From JAABPW01 sp037132275 (GTDB lineage Bacteria > Verrucomicrobiota > Kiritimatiellia > CAIKKV01 > CAITUY01), in the NCBI GenBank assembly GCA_037132275.1, contig JBAXPK010000004.1, positions 10,027 through 74,026 on the forward strand: a stretch of DNA of 64,000 nucleotides, in the 5' to 3' direction. The notes under the pieces are model-generated. The model searched no databases, was not told where the DNA came from, and was given only the letters and a program-made list of their open reading frames with translations. Below are positions 52,936 through 62,430 of the stretch, piece after piece. The position numbers and the translations under genes were made by a program. Position 1 is the stretch's first letter. Every line of letters starts with the position of its first letter.

Positions 52936-53973
52936 TTACTTCCTCACAACGATTTCACATTTCAAGACCCTGAAGCGGTTCAGAGGAATATTCTGCAAAT
53001 CCAGGAAATTGACGATCCGATTCCATTTTCCCCCATCCGCCCCGACATTCTGGAAATACAGCGAACAGGTGGAGGCGCTGTCAACGTTGTACATACCGTA
53101 GACCTGCAGTGCCTTCGCGATCACTCGGGCGCCGGGCGTTAACTTAAGCGTCTCAAGATCCAATGCGGGGTCGAGTTGTAATCGTGCCCCTTCAGGGATG
53201 TATTGGGCGCCAATACCCTCGCCGTCGGTTCTCTGGGCTGGGGGACTGCAAAGTTCCTCCTGGGTTTCGGGAGACATGGATCTCCTATTGACCGGGCACC
53301 CAAAGGCCAGTGCATGCCGAACAACACCCGCCTGGACCTCCTCTGGTCGCAAAAGCCCTCCCAGCAAAGGCGTTCCCGATCCACGGGCCCCGCATGTCCA
53401 CCAGTTCGCTCCTGCAAATGGCTCGCGATACCCGGGTCCGTCTAATTCCCAGACATCGATTCGGCTGGCCGTTACTACGGTGCTGGAAAGCCTTACAAAG
53501 CGGGCGTAATCCCAGCACATGCGTTTGTAGATATCCACCAACACCATATGGCCATCTGTGGAGGGATCAGGCCACACATCAACCGGGATCGGCAGACCTT
53601 CTGCTATATTATTGCCATCTGGATCGACCCGTGGATTCAAGCAACTAGACGTGGTCCTCACGTCCAAACGAGGCGAGCGGCCGGAATCGATGATGAAGAC
53701 AGGGACTGTCCATTTCTTAATATTGGCGCCTAATGATGTTGCGTTTGAACTCAACATCACAATCATCATTTCGGAATCCGGATCGACGAGAGCATTCGTC
53801 GGGATAGGCGTATTCCAGGGGGATGTTTTTGAAAATGGGCGAAACTGTGACGAGAAGACCGCTGGCTCGGCCATTTTTGAAAGTGCCTCGGCCGACACGC
53901 CTGTACCGGCCAGGCCAGTTCCTAAGATGCTTGCTATCACGGCAATGCCGTGTAATCCAGTCAGTTTCATCAC
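52936..53973 (-). CDS. Secreted 'WNTPI' family protein, short form
   Basis: 345 residues with a signal peptide (about 1-28). The rest corresponds to the C-terminal half of the protein at 41863-43851, with the same pattern from WNTPI (about 53) to YFQN.G (about 310). It lacks the extra N-terminal domain of the long form. Conserved acid, His and Cys residues suggest enzymic or binding function, but no family is recognised. The gene lies reversed inside the exopolysaccharide cluster, convergent with the GNAT gene (43-base gap) and divergent from the deacetylase gene. Both copies therefore face exopolysaccharide genes across a divergent promoter region. Confidence 0.75.
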   Translation of the reverse strand: MMKLTGLHGIAVIASILGTGLAGTGVSAEALSKMAEPAVFSSQFRPFSKTSPWNTPIPTNALVDPDSEMMIVMLSSNATSLGANIKKWTVPVFIIDSGRSPRLDVRTTSSCLNPRVDPDGNNIAEGLPIPVDVWPDPSTDGHMVLVDIYKRMCWDYARFVRLSSTVVTASRIDVWELDGPGYREPFAGANWWTCGARGSGTPLLGGLLRPEEVQAGVVRHALAFGCPVNRRSMSPETQEELCSPPAQRTDGEGIGAQYIPEGARLQLDPALDLETLKLTPGARVIAKALQVYGMYNVDSASTCSLYFQNVGADGGKWNRIVNFLDLQNIPLNRFRVLKCEIVVRK

Positions 53974-54182
53974 CGTTTCGCCCTCCAGAAAAGGGTTCTC
54001 ACCACCTCCATTGGTTGGTTATAATATGAAGATTTCCTGCCTGCCGCCACCTATTTAGCTCCCCGACAACCCGGATGATGCGGATAGAAAACTGCGGACA
54101 GAAAGCTTGCAGCGGCACAAGTTTGTGGCCTATAGTTTGTAACCCAAACAGGGTTTCAGAGCAGTTTTAAATAGAGACTCAT

Positions 54183-55415
54183 ATGAAACTGTCGCAATTA
54201 ATATCTGTAGCAGTGGCCTCGGTAGTGTTTCACGGGGTCAGTCTGGTGGCATGGGCCGCACGATACGTGCCAGCGTCCGAGGCCGATTCAACGGGGCGGG
54301 TGATTACCGTTGTGTTTAGAATGGATGATTACTCTGAAGCCATTTCCTCAAATATGGAGTCAGAAGTTCTGGGTGGGTTCGGACAGTATCGCCTGCCTGT
54401 CGTTTTCGGAGTCATACCCTATCTGCCGGGGAAGGGTATCCTGGCTGATCAGCCGGACAGCGACCAACCGTTATCTGCGACTAAGGCTGACCGGCTACGC
54501 CCCGCTCTCGAAGCTGGACTGCTGGAAATTGCTCAGCATGGCTATTCACACCGTTCGATCATTGGAGGAGGACTAACCGGCAACAGCGAGTTCTCGGGCC
54601 TTCCTTCTGATGTTCAGCGAACGAAGATCATAAAAGGGAAAACGCTGTTGGAGGGACTTTTCGGCCGCCCAATACTCTCGTTTTGCCCCCCCTTCAATCG
54701 CTACGATGTGAACACCGTGCGTGTGTTGGCGTCTGCGGGGTTTGTCACGCTCTCTGCGGGCGGGTATTGTCATGCCGACGAGGTGACTCCACTTCGCTAT
54801 CTTCCAGGAACATGTAAAATCATGCAGATTCCCAGGGCCGTCGAGGCTGCCCGTCGTGAACGGGATAGTCAGCCTGTGATTGTCGTTCTGTTCCATCCCT
54901 ACGATTTTATTGAGGAAGATGCCCTCCGTGGATACATGCATTACGCTGACCTTAACGCCCAACTCGCGTGGGTCTCCCAACAACGCGATATACGGGTTCT
55001 TACCCTCAGCCAAGCCAGCAAGGTAGTTAAAGATCTCGGTGCCAAACGATATGGCGCTTATTATCACTGCCATGCCTTGTCGCGGTTGCTTCCGGAAACA
55101 CTGCTCCAGCGAATCTATCCCCAAGGGCCTTACCGGACGGTTCACTGTTCCCGCATGTGGGCTATCACGCTTTTAGCATGGCTCGCAATCCTGTTGGGAA
55201 CAGGTTTCCTTATGGCTTTCCTGGTCGCCCGGGCCACCTCCTCTTATCCCTTCTTTGCAACCCGCGGGTGTGGGTGGGGCATGGCGGCCTTGCCGTTTGC
55301 CGGATTCGTGTGGTTGCTATTGCATCCCGGCTTTCCGGGCTTGCTTTGTGTGGCCATCAGTGCGGGTTTGGTGGTGGGCCGTTTCTTTCACGGTGCACAA
55401 CAATACCCTGAATGA
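54183..55415 (+). CDS. Polysaccharide deacetylase-like protein (DUF2334 type) with membrane tail
   Basis: 410 residues. A signal sequence (about 1-25) leads to an NodB-like barrel with FRMDDYSE, AQHGYSHRS (His pair) and FCPPFNRYD, the metal and catalytic motifs of DUF2334 deacetylases. Two or three hydrophobic helices at about 325-400 anchor the C-terminus. It should act in the periplasm, possibly removing acetyl groups from exopolysaccharide. No strong ribosome site is seen. Its stop overlaps the glycosyltransferase start (ATGA). Confidence 0.78.
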   Translation: MKLSQLISVAVASVVFHGVSLVAWAARYVPASEADSTGRVITVVFRMDDYSEAISSNMESEVLGGFGQYRLPVVFGVIPYLPGKGILADQPDSDQPLSATKADRLRPALEAGLLEIAQHGYSHRSIIGGGLTGNSEFSGLPSDVQRTKIIKGKTLLEGLFGRPILSFCPPFNRYDVNTVRVLASAGFVTLSAGGYCHADEVTPLRYLPGTCKIMQIPRAVEAARRERDSQPVIVVLFHPYDFIEEDALRGYMHYADLNAQLAWVSQQRDIRVLTLSQASKVVKDLGAKRYGAYYHCHALSRLLPETLLQRIYPQGPYRTVHCSRMWAITLLAWLAILLGTGFLMAFLVARATSSYPFFATRGCGWGMAALPFAGFVWLLLHPGFPGLLCVAISAGLVVGRFFHGAQQYPE

Positions 55416-56569
55416 ACTCGGATACCATGATAGTTCATCTTCGGTGTGCCTCCGGCGGTGGAGGTGGCGCCGATCGTGTTATCCTCAATACGGTCCCGTG
55501 GCTCCAGACAGGGTTGTTCCGCCAGGCCGTCCTCTATCTGGTCAAGCCGGGATCGGATGTGAGCGGCCTCATCAATCCGTTGAGCCAGCGAGGTCTCATT
55601 TGCTGTGCCATGCCGGGCTGTAGCGTCTTTGATTTTCGCCAATTACTCGCGGTCCGGGGGTTTATTATCGAACACAAGGTCCGCATACTTCATTGTCATG
55701 ATGCGAAAGCCGATATCTATGGTTTCCTGCTTCGCCTGATGCTTCCCTCCCTGAAAGTGATCAGTACCTTGCATGGGTGGACGGAAAAAACCAGGCGCGG
55801 CAGGATATACAGCCGTCTCGATAAAACCATTCTCAGGCGGTTCAATGTTGTCATCGCTGTCTCTGAACACACGGCCCGGATCGCCCGGAACCATGGCATT
55901 CGACGCGTGGTCGTGGTTCATAACGGGATTGACCCGGATGAATGGCCGCTGGCATTGTCGAGGGAATCCCGCCCAGGCAATGCTCCCGCTACCATTGCTT
56001 TTGTGGGCCGCATCAGCGCGGAGAAAGGCCCCATGGAATTCGTTGAAACCGCACGCGCGGTTGCTCTTCAGCAGCCTGACAGCCGCTTTGTTGTGGTGGG
56101 TGAAGGCCCTGATCTGCCCGCCATGAAAGACGCCGTGGACTCCGCAGGGTTAAGTCGAAACTTCGATTTCCGGGGCTATCTGTCCCCGGAAAACCTCAAG
56201 TTCGCCTATCCCTCCATGGACGTGCTTGTGCTGCCATCCCGCTGCGAGGGGTTGCCTATGTCGATTCTTGAGGCGTGCTCCATGGGGGTCTGCGTGGCCG
56301 CCTTTTCCGTGGGCGGGGTGCCGGAAATCATTTCTCACGGGCAAGACGGTCTGCTCGCAAAGCCCGGAAACACAGGTGAGATGGCCTCGCAGATCGTGAC
56401 GCTCCTGCAGGACAAGTTGCTCTCCGCCAGACTCCGGCGTGCAGCGCGGACTACCATTGAAACCCGTTTCTCTCTCCAGGCTCAAGTCCGGCAGCTTGAG
56501 GCCGTCTATGTGGAAGTGCTGAAAGCCGATCAGTGCAAGGATCCAGATTACATCATGCCTGCATTATGA
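55412..56569 (+). CDS. Family 4 glycosyltransferase (GT-B)
   Basis: 385 residues. The N-terminal acceptor domain starts with a glycine-rich loop, CASGGGGGADRV. The GT1-type C-terminal domain has FVGRISAEKGPMEFVE, FVVVGEGPD, and the EX7E region SRCEGLPMSILEACSMG, ending with a VGGVPEII nucleotide-binding loop. It transfers an activated sugar in the cytoplasm to the growing repeat. It is coupled by 4-base overlaps on both sides to the deacetylase and flippase genes. Confidence 0.9.
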   Translation: MNSDTMIVHLRCASGGGGGADRVILNTVPWLQTGLFRQAVLYLVKPGSDVSGLINPLSQRGLICCAMPGCSVFDFRQLLAVRGFIIEHKVRILHCHDAKADIYGFLLRLMLPSLKVISTLHGWTEKTRRGRIYSRLDKTILRRFNVVIAVSEHTARIARNHGIRRVVVVHNGIDPDEWPLALSRESRPGNAPATIAFVGRISAEKGPMEFVETARAVALQQPDSRFVVVGEGPDLPAMKDAVDSAGLSRNFDFRGYLSPENLKFAYPSMDVLVLPSRCEGLPMSILEACSMGVCVAAFSVGGVPEIISHGQDGLLAKPGNTGEMASQIVTLLQDKLLSARLRRAARTTIETRFSLQAQVRQLEAVYVEVLKADQCKDPDYIMPAL

Positions 56570-57930
56570 AAACCGATGCTCCTCATTCAACATCAGCCCT
56601 GAAAAGCCTTGGTGAATATGCCCTGTCCAGTTTGGCGGCTACTGCGGCTCAATTTGTTTTGCGCATGGCGCGTAATGTGATTCTCACGCGCCTACTGGGA
56701 CCGGCCGGACGGGGACTATACGGTTTGCTGAGCACGCTCCCGGGTTTTATCGTCAGTTTTGGGAATCTCGGGTTTGGGCTGGGATGTTATTATCTGGTGG
56801 CCAAACGCAAGCGTGACCTTCGTGAGATTCTAGGCAACACGCTGCTTTATCTTGTTGTCTTGGGTTCGGTTCTGACCGTTGTCGGTTATGTCGCACTACA
56901 GGTTTCCACTCCTATTCGGCAGGATTTTATAGGAGGCAACCATCTGACCCTATTACTTCTGGTCAGCATTCCCTTGCTTCTAGCCTACAACACCGTCTCC
57001 GACTTGTTGAGCGCCCTGAAAGAAATCCATTTCGCAAACGTTTTGAAGGTCACGTTCGCCATTTTTCCCGTCGTTGTGCTGCTGCTCTTCTGGTGGGTGA
57101 CGGGAGACGCGCTGATGGCGGCGATCTGGGCCTGGCTTGGAACCAATGCCGGCATCACGCTTTTTGGGATGTTCCGGATTTATCGTCGCGCTGGGGGGAC
57201 TCCGCGTGTGTCGTATCCCGCACTCCGGGATGCGTTTTCATTTGGGCTCCGCGGTAATGTTAATACATGGGCCAATGCGGTCGTACGCCGGATCGATGTT
57301 CTCTTTGTCGCCCACTATGCAGGGATGGAAGCCGTTGGGTTCTATGCCGCCAGCGTCTCCATCGCCGAGATTATTCTGACGCTTCCAGATGCTGTCGCGG
57401 GACCCTTTCTGCCGCTTCGATTGGAAATGGATGAGAAGGAAGGCCGGCATTTCTCGCCTTTCGTCATCAAGTACATCTTGGCAATCATGAGTCTCATCTG
57501 TCTGGTGATCGCGTTAACGGGGAAGTGGTTAGTCTTACTGCTGTATGGATCGTCTTTTCTGCCGGCACTCTTCCCGCTCCTGTGTCTTCTGCCCGGCATT
57601 GTGGGGCTTTCCCTCTATCAGTTCGTGAAAGCCGATCTTTATCACATGGACCGTCCAGGGCTGATATCCTGGGTATCCGTGCTTGCCATGGTCTGCAATC
57701 TGGCTTTAAATTTCATACTTATTCCCCGATATGGTGCTGTCGGCGCCGCAATCAGTTCGTCTGTTTGTTACCTTCTCTCGACCGCTCTCCTTTTGTTCTT
57801 CGTGCTTCGACATACAGGTATGTCCTGGTCGCAGGCACTGATTTTGCGTAAGGATGATGTCCGCTTGCTCGCACATCATTTTCGCCTGTGGTATCTCAAG
57901 CGTGGCGCAGGGAGGAATCAAACTCCATGA
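56566..57930 (+). CDS. Oligosaccharide flippase (Wzx/MOP superfamily)
   Basis: 454 residues with about 12-14 hydrophobic helices. The N-terminus ARNVILTRLLGPAGRGLYGLLSTLPG and the internal ADLYHMDRPGLISWVSVLAMVCNLALNFILIPRYG are characteristic of polysaccharide flippases. It moves lipid-linked repeat units across the inner membrane for the Wzy-type polymerase. Its start and stop overlap the flanking genes by 4 bases (ATGA), so it is one operon with them. Confidence 0.9.
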   Translation: MKTDAPHSTSALKSLGEYALSSLAATAAQFVLRMARNVILTRLLGPAGRGLYGLLSTLPGFIVSFGNLGFGLGCYYLVAKRKRDLREILGNTLLYLVVLGSVLTVVGYVALQVSTPIRQDFIGGNHLTLLLLVSIPLLLAYNTVSDLLSALKEIHFANVLKVTFAIFPVVVLLLFWWVTGDALMAAIWAWLGTNAGITLFGMFRIYRRAGGTPRVSYPALRDAFSFGLRGNVNTWANAVVRRIDVLFVAHYAGMEAVGFYAASVSIAEIILTLPDAVAGPFLPLRLEMDEKEGRHFSPFVIKYILAIMSLICLVIALTGKWLVLLLYGSSFLPALFPLLCLLPGIVGLSLYQFVKADLYHMDRPGLISWVSVLAMVCNLALNFILIPRYGAVGAAISSSVCYLLSTALLLFFVLRHTGMSWSQALILRKDDVRLLAHHFRLWYLKRGAGRNQTP

Positions 57931-58955
57931 AGGTTGCCATTGTCGTGCCTGTAAAAAATGAAATTGCCGGGCTGGCAGAACTTGTGACCTCCCTTCAGAA
58001 GCAGGCTTCCATGGTGGATGAGATTCTTTTCGTGGATGCCGGCTCCTCGGACGGCACTCAGAGCGCGTTGCGGGAATACGCCGCCCGTGATCCGCGCATT
58101 CTACTTCTTGTTTCCGAGGGAGCTTTCCCCGGTAAAGCGCGCAACATTGCAATCCGGCATACTAACGCCGAAATCATTGCGCAGATTGACGGCGGAAATA
58201 TTCCCGATGAGCGTTGGCTGCAGAATCTTGTCGCACCCCTTGTTCGTGGCGAGTCGGATTATTCGATGGGCGCCGTGGCGATCATGCCGGTTCGGCGCCG
58301 CGTCCTGGGCAGGACGCTGGATATGGGGGCCTTATATGGGGCCTCTTTGCATAGGACTGAATTCCGGGACGCATCCGATGGCCCGCCTGCAGGCGGGGCG
58401 GGGGTCGCCTATAGGCGTTGGATATGGGAAAAGACAGGCGGGTTTCCCGAGTGGCTCCGCTATGGAGAGGATCCTCTTTATGTACACCGGGTCATGCAGC
58501 TGAAGCCCCGTATCTGCTTCACGCCTGACGCCATTCTCTACTGGCAGTTAGGGCCGACATTAGGACACATCCTTCGTCGTCAGATCCACCGGGAGGCAAA
58601 CAAATATCATGATCCGGTTACCCTTTGGCGTGGGTTGCAAACGTTGATTGCCAGTGTGTTATTGTTTGTTTTGATGGCCAGCGCCTGTGTTATTCCGCTC
58701 CTTTGGATTCCGGTGGCTCTGGGCTTATTCGTCCAACTGGCTCTCCAAACCGCTAAGTCATTGAGGACTTATTGTCGGCGTGCAAAACCCGAAGCCCGGG
58801 ACGTGCTCAGGGCGCTGTTGATCTTGCCCGTGGTTGAATGTCTGGGAATGATGGCCCGGCTTGCTGGAACGGTGCAGGGCCTTTTGTGGCTGCGGAACGC
58901 CCGCGCGGAATGGGCGGTACGGCGCAGGTACATCGCCGGAGAATTGCCGGCATGA
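57927..58955 (+). CDS. Family 2 glycosyltransferase with C-terminal helices
   Basis: 342 residues. GT-A signatures include AIVVPVKNEIAGLAELV, FVDAGSSDGTQ and IDGGNIPDERWL, with DGGN in place of the usual DxD. EDPLYVHRVMQLK follows as acceptor region, then two hydrophobic helices about 245-285. The changed metal motif could lower or alter metal dependence. The gene is coupled to the flippase upstream and the deacetylase downstream by ATGA overlaps. Confidence 0.85.
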   Translation: MKVAIVVPVKNEIAGLAELVTSLQKQASMVDEILFVDAGSSDGTQSALREYAARDPRILLLVSEGAFPGKARNIAIRHTNAEIIAQIDGGNIPDERWLQNLVAPLVRGESDYSMGAVAIMPVRRRVLGRTLDMGALYGASLHRTEFRDASDGPPAGGAGVAYRRWIWEKTGGFPEWLRYGEDPLYVHRVMQLKPRICFTPDAILYWQLGPTLGHILRRQIHREANKYHDPVTLWRGLQTLIASVLLFVLMASACVIPLLWIPVALGLFVQLALQTAKSLRTYCRRAKPEARDVLRALLILPVVECLGMMARLAGTVQGLLWLRNARAEWAVRRRYIAGELPA

Positions 58956-60022
58956 ATCCCGAACGCAAGAAACGATGGAAAGAGACCGTGGCCGCATTGA
59001 GCCGCAGCCTAAGGTTTCCTTCCGTCTTCCTTGGCCTTCGGCATCCCTTTTGTGGCTCCATGCAAACGGTAATGCTGGTCTATCATCGAGTTGTTCCGCA
59101 GCAGACGCTCAATGAGGTTTGCTCGCTACCCCAAATTGTCACTCCTCTCGATCATTTCGAGGCGCAATTGGATTATTTGGCCGATCAATATCACATCCTG
59201 TCCATGAGCGAATTTGAGAAGGCCAGGCAGGAACGACGCGCTTTGCCGTTAAAGACGGCGGTTATAACGTTCGATGACGGCTGGGAAGACAATTATACAC
59301 ATGCCTTCCCCGCCCTGAAGCGACGGGGAATCCCTGCTGCGATATTTCTAAGCACCGCCTATATTGAAACCGGCCGATTTTTCTGGCAGGAATACATGGT
59401 ATACCTGATTCAGGTTTGGCGTCAGCGCTTGCAGTCCGGAGAAATCACGGTGACGGAAACACAGCAACTTCCCCCCATGCTCAAAACCGCGCTTCTCTCG
59501 AGTCATGGGGAGCGCGAGGTGTTGCGTCTGATTGAAAGCCTGAAGGGCGAGGATGACAATGTTCGTGCTCCGCTGCTGGGTGTTCTGTCGGAAAAACTCC
59601 AAAGCCCGCCCTATCCCATCCATACTAATGGATTCCTGAATTGGAACCAGGTGCGCATCATGCATGCTGCCGGCATTGAATTCGGATCACATGCTCAGAC
59701 TCACCGGCTCATGCCAAGTCTTTCCCGGGATGAACTCGTCAGGGAAGTTCGGGAATCGAAGAAGCAGATTGAAGCCATGCTGGGCGGGCCGGTGACGACT
59801 TTCGCATATCCCAATGGCAATTATAATACCGCTGTCATGGCGGAACTGAAGGCTGCCGGCTACCAGCTCGCCGCGACGACCAGAAGGGGAATCAATACGG
59901 CTCGGACAAACCCGTATGAATTGTGCCGGATCAATGTGAATGGTGCGCTGTTTACCGGCTCGGACGGCCGATTCTCGAGTGATCTTTTCGCCTTTAAGCT
60001 GTCAGGGCTTCGACAAGCGTAA
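58952..60022 (+). CDS. Polysaccharide deacetylase (NodB domain)
   Basis: 356 residues without an obvious signal peptide. NodB motifs: VITFDDGWEDNY (catalytic Asp and metal Asp), EFGSHAQTHRLM (metal His pair) and TTFAYPNGNYN. An insert of about 80 residues lies between the first two motifs. It may deacetylate lipid-linked or polymeric amino sugars. Its start overlaps the upstream glycosyltransferase stop. It is the last plus-strand gene of the cluster and converges on the CelD-like genes with a 6-base gap. Confidence 0.88.
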   Translation: MNPERKKRWKETVAALSRSLRFPSVFLGLRHPFCGSMQTVMLVYHRVVPQQTLNEVCSLPQIVTPLDHFEAQLDYLADQYHILSMSEFEKARQERRALPLKTAVITFDDGWEDNYTHAFPALKRRGIPAAIFLSTAYIETGRFFWQEYMVYLIQVWRQRLQSGEITVTETQQLPPMLKTALLSSHGEREVLRLIESLKGEDDNVRAPLLGVLSEKLQSPPYPIHTNGFLNWNQVRIMHAAGIEFGSHAQTHRLMPSLSRDELVREVRESKKQIEAMLGGPVTTFAYPNGNYNTAVMAELKAAGYQLAATTRRGINTARTNPYELCRINVNGALFTGSDGRFSSDLFAFKLSGLRQA

Positions 60023-60028
60023 AAGGGC

Positions 60029-61165
60029 TCATTTTCGACGGGACTGGCCTCGTCGTATGATGTTCTTGATCACCCCCTTGATGCTCCGGGCTGCGTTCTG
60101 GCTTCTGCCAACGACGTGTGCCTTGATCCCGCGATGAAGGGCTAAGCGTGTGGTCCATTTATCAGTACAACCCCATTGGTACTTGTAACGTTCAGCGCCA
60201 CGCAAAAACCGAAACTCGTGAATATGACCCACCAGGGATTCAAAAATGTGATACTGCAACACATGTCCCGCTTTGAGTTCAAGCCCTTTGGCGCTACATC
60301 CTCCTTGCAGGGAATAATAGGTGTCACCATACACAACGCCATATTCCATGACATCAATGTTGCCGTCGACACGCAGAGCAGACAAACGTAGCCAGCCGCA
60401 AGTGTTGAACAGTGCCGACACCCTGCTGTAGAACTCCTTCATTCGGGCGTCGTCGAAGGCTCCCGGCTGACCGGCGGAATGCCATCGATCAGTGTGCAGG
60501 TCAAAAAGTTTCTGGAGCCAAGGGGCGAGTGGCTGTTCCCCGACGGAGAGCAGGAGTTCGACCTGATGTCGTTTGTGGAGTTTCTTCACGCACTCCCGCT
60601 GGACGATCCGCTTGAAGATCTTATCGGGCTGGCCCATGAACTCATCCCATGTGGCGGGCAGCGCCATGGCCGGACACGTGGAGGCCGGACGTTGCGAAAC
60701 GTAACATCCGGTTGTCTGGCCAAGATCACGGAAGCTGCCAATGAGTGTCGAATCCCCGTCCACGTCATCCAGTACTAACCTATCCCAGTGTAATTCATGA
60801 TTGAGTTCATTGCCGATGGCCGCCAGGACGTCCAGGTCGCGGCCTTTCTTGATAATGAAACCAAGAAAGTCCGAGCCTACCAGCTGGTTGCCAAGCAGGC
60901 CGATTTCCAGGAGAGACACACCAGTAACACATTGGGTGTGGGAGTATAGCGGCGCGATGGCCACCAGTTCTTCCCTGTCTTCGACCAGCAGCACGCATAA
61001 CTCCTTGCCTTCGCCAAAAACATCCCACCACGTGCTCAACCATTCAAACGTCAAAAAGGGGTTGTTCCCTGCTGAATCTTGGAGAAGGCTGTTCCAATGC
61101 TTCCGCAACGTCTGAAACTGCGTTGGGTCGGTAATGCGTGTGATCTTCACGGCGATTCCCTCCAT
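60029..61165 (-). CDS. CelD/BioF2-like GNAT acyltransferase (copy A)
   Basis: 378 residues. It has the two-GNAT-fold outline of CelD-like (FemAB-related) proteins: N-terminal PFLTFEWLSTWWDVFGEGKELCVLL and C-terminal VYGDTYYSLQGGCSAKGLELKAGHVLQYHIFESL. The C-terminal 40 residues are basic. These proteins are often encoded with exopolysaccharide or cellulose genes and may acylate sugars, though chemistry is unproved. It overlaps the second copy by 19 bases and shares its fold but only moderate sequence similarity. Confidence 0.78.
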   Translation of the reverse strand: MEGIAVKITRITDPTQFQTLRKHWNSLLQDSAGNNPFLTFEWLSTWWDVFGEGKELCVLLVEDREELVAIAPLYSHTQCVTGVSLLEIGLLGNQLVGSDFLGFIIKKGRDLDVLAAIGNELNHELHWDRLVLDDVDGDSTLIGSFRDLGQTTGCYVSQRPASTCPAMALPATWDEFMGQPDKIFKRIVQRECVKKLHKRHQVELLLSVGEQPLAPWLQKLFDLHTDRWHSAGQPGAFDDARMKEFYSRVSALFNTCGWLRLSALRVDGNIDVMEYGVVYGDTYYSLQGGCSAKGLELKAGHVLQYHIFESLVGHIHEFRFLRGAERYKYQWGCTDKWTTRLALHRGIKAHVVGRSQNAARSIKGVIKNIIRRGQSRRK

Positions 61166-62256
61166 TGGTCATAGCATCGTTTCCACCTCATGAGTTGAAT
61201 CCTGGGAGAGAGGGAATCGAAATGGCTGTACCGGAAGATGGTCGCCGTATGCGTCCGGAGATGTCGCTTGATGTCCATCGAGCCGGGACCCATATCATAA
61301 ACGTGATCACCCCGTTCGCAGCCATCGCGAACGATATATGCCTTGAGGAGGCTTCCGGCTCCGTTAGATCCGGCAACGATGGGATCATATCCAACACGAA
61401 GACCAATCAGGCGGCGATCCCAATAGTAGTTGTACCCAAACGCCAAAGGGATTCCGTTTTGCGATATGATCTCCATGTCCACAGCGCCAAGTCGCGCTGC
61501 GGTGGCATGCACTTCTCGGAGAAACTCGCGCACCTCCGGATGGCACAAGGTGGTCCCATCCGGTGAAGCACTCTGCCAACTCTTTTCAGAGATGGCTACA
61601 CAGGTGTCATAAAGATCCCAGCGCGGGTCACTGTCCCCGTGGACTTCTCCTCGTGGACGATGCCTCACAAACTGGAAGTCCCCTTGTTGCCGCAGTTTTC
61701 GTTCCCAGAAACGATAGCTCTTACGCCAATTTTTGCTCCGAGCCGCCAGATAGTCGTCCCATGTGCCCTGCATGTCAATGAGTGAGGCCACTCCTTGTGT
61801 CGTGCGGTAGGCGTCCAATCCGGCAGCCTTCAGCGCGCGTGCCGTTGCCCCGCCATCCGCTCCTTCGGCATCCACATAACGCAATTCTAGCACATCCCAA
61901 TCCTTTGGCGTCTGGCAAATGTAACTGAGTCCCGCTTTCAGGATTTGTTCGGTGTCCGGGCCGATCGGCCCGTAGAATGACCCCCATGAGGACAACGGGT
62001 AAGTGAGAAAACGAATGGTTCCAGCCCGTGTTTTATCCCGTAGTACAACTAAAGGAATGATTCCCTGCAGGTCGTTCTTTTCTGTGACGAGGAGGACGCG
62101 CAGTTTTTTTTCGCTCCCGTAATACTTCCAGTAGATTTCCAGCCACTCCAGCGTTCGGAAGAAGGAAGCGTCCTTCGTGCGCCTCAAGAGCGCTTGCCAA
62201 GCGGAGCGATAGGGCGCTAATCCCTCAATGTCATTAATCTCGCGGACTGTTGCCAT
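61147..62256 (-). CDS. CelD/BioF2-like GNAT acyltransferase (copy B)
   Basis: 369 residues. Same outline as copy A: FFRTLEWLEIYWKYYGSEKKLRVLLVTEKNDLQGIIPL at the N-terminus and GYNYYWDRRLIGLRVGYDPIVAGSNGAGSLLKAYIVRDGCERGDHVYDMG at the acyl-CoA-binding half. Transcription runs from here into copy A with a 19-base overlap. A 174-base gap follows on the upstream side with no evident promoter consensus. Confidence 0.78.
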   Translation of the reverse strand: MATVREINDIEGLAPYRSAWQALLRRTKDASFFRTLEWLEIYWKYYGSEKKLRVLLVTEKNDLQGIIPLVVLRDKTRAGTIRFLTYPLSSWGSFYGPIGPDTEQILKAGLSYICQTPKDWDVLELRYVDAEGADGGATARALKAAGLDAYRTTQGVASLIDMQGTWDDYLAARSKNWRKSYRFWERKLRQQGDFQFVRHRPRGEVHGDSDPRWDLYDTCVAISEKSWQSASPDGTTLCHPEVREFLREVHATAARLGAVDMEIISQNGIPLAFGYNYYWDRRLIGLRVGYDPIVAGSNGAGSLLKAYIVRDGCERGDHVYDMGPGSMDIKRHLRTHTATIFRYSHFDSLSPRIQLMRWKRCYDQWRESP

Positions 62257-62430
62257 AATTGAAAATCGAACTTACATGGCCGCCAAAGCCACGTCAACTC
62301 AACAGTCTTTCAGGTCTGGACTGGAATTGGGGGGTGAGGCAATCGACTTTGATATCGGTCGATAGCCCCCTGGTTATGATTCAGCGAATAAATATTCCGC
62401 TCGATTATGGAATCTTCCTTAAGCGGAGTG

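Noticed and set aside
54112..54130. Sigma-54-like CGGCAC...TTTG before the DUF2334 gene
   Set aside because: The -12 element is out of register and lacks TTGC.
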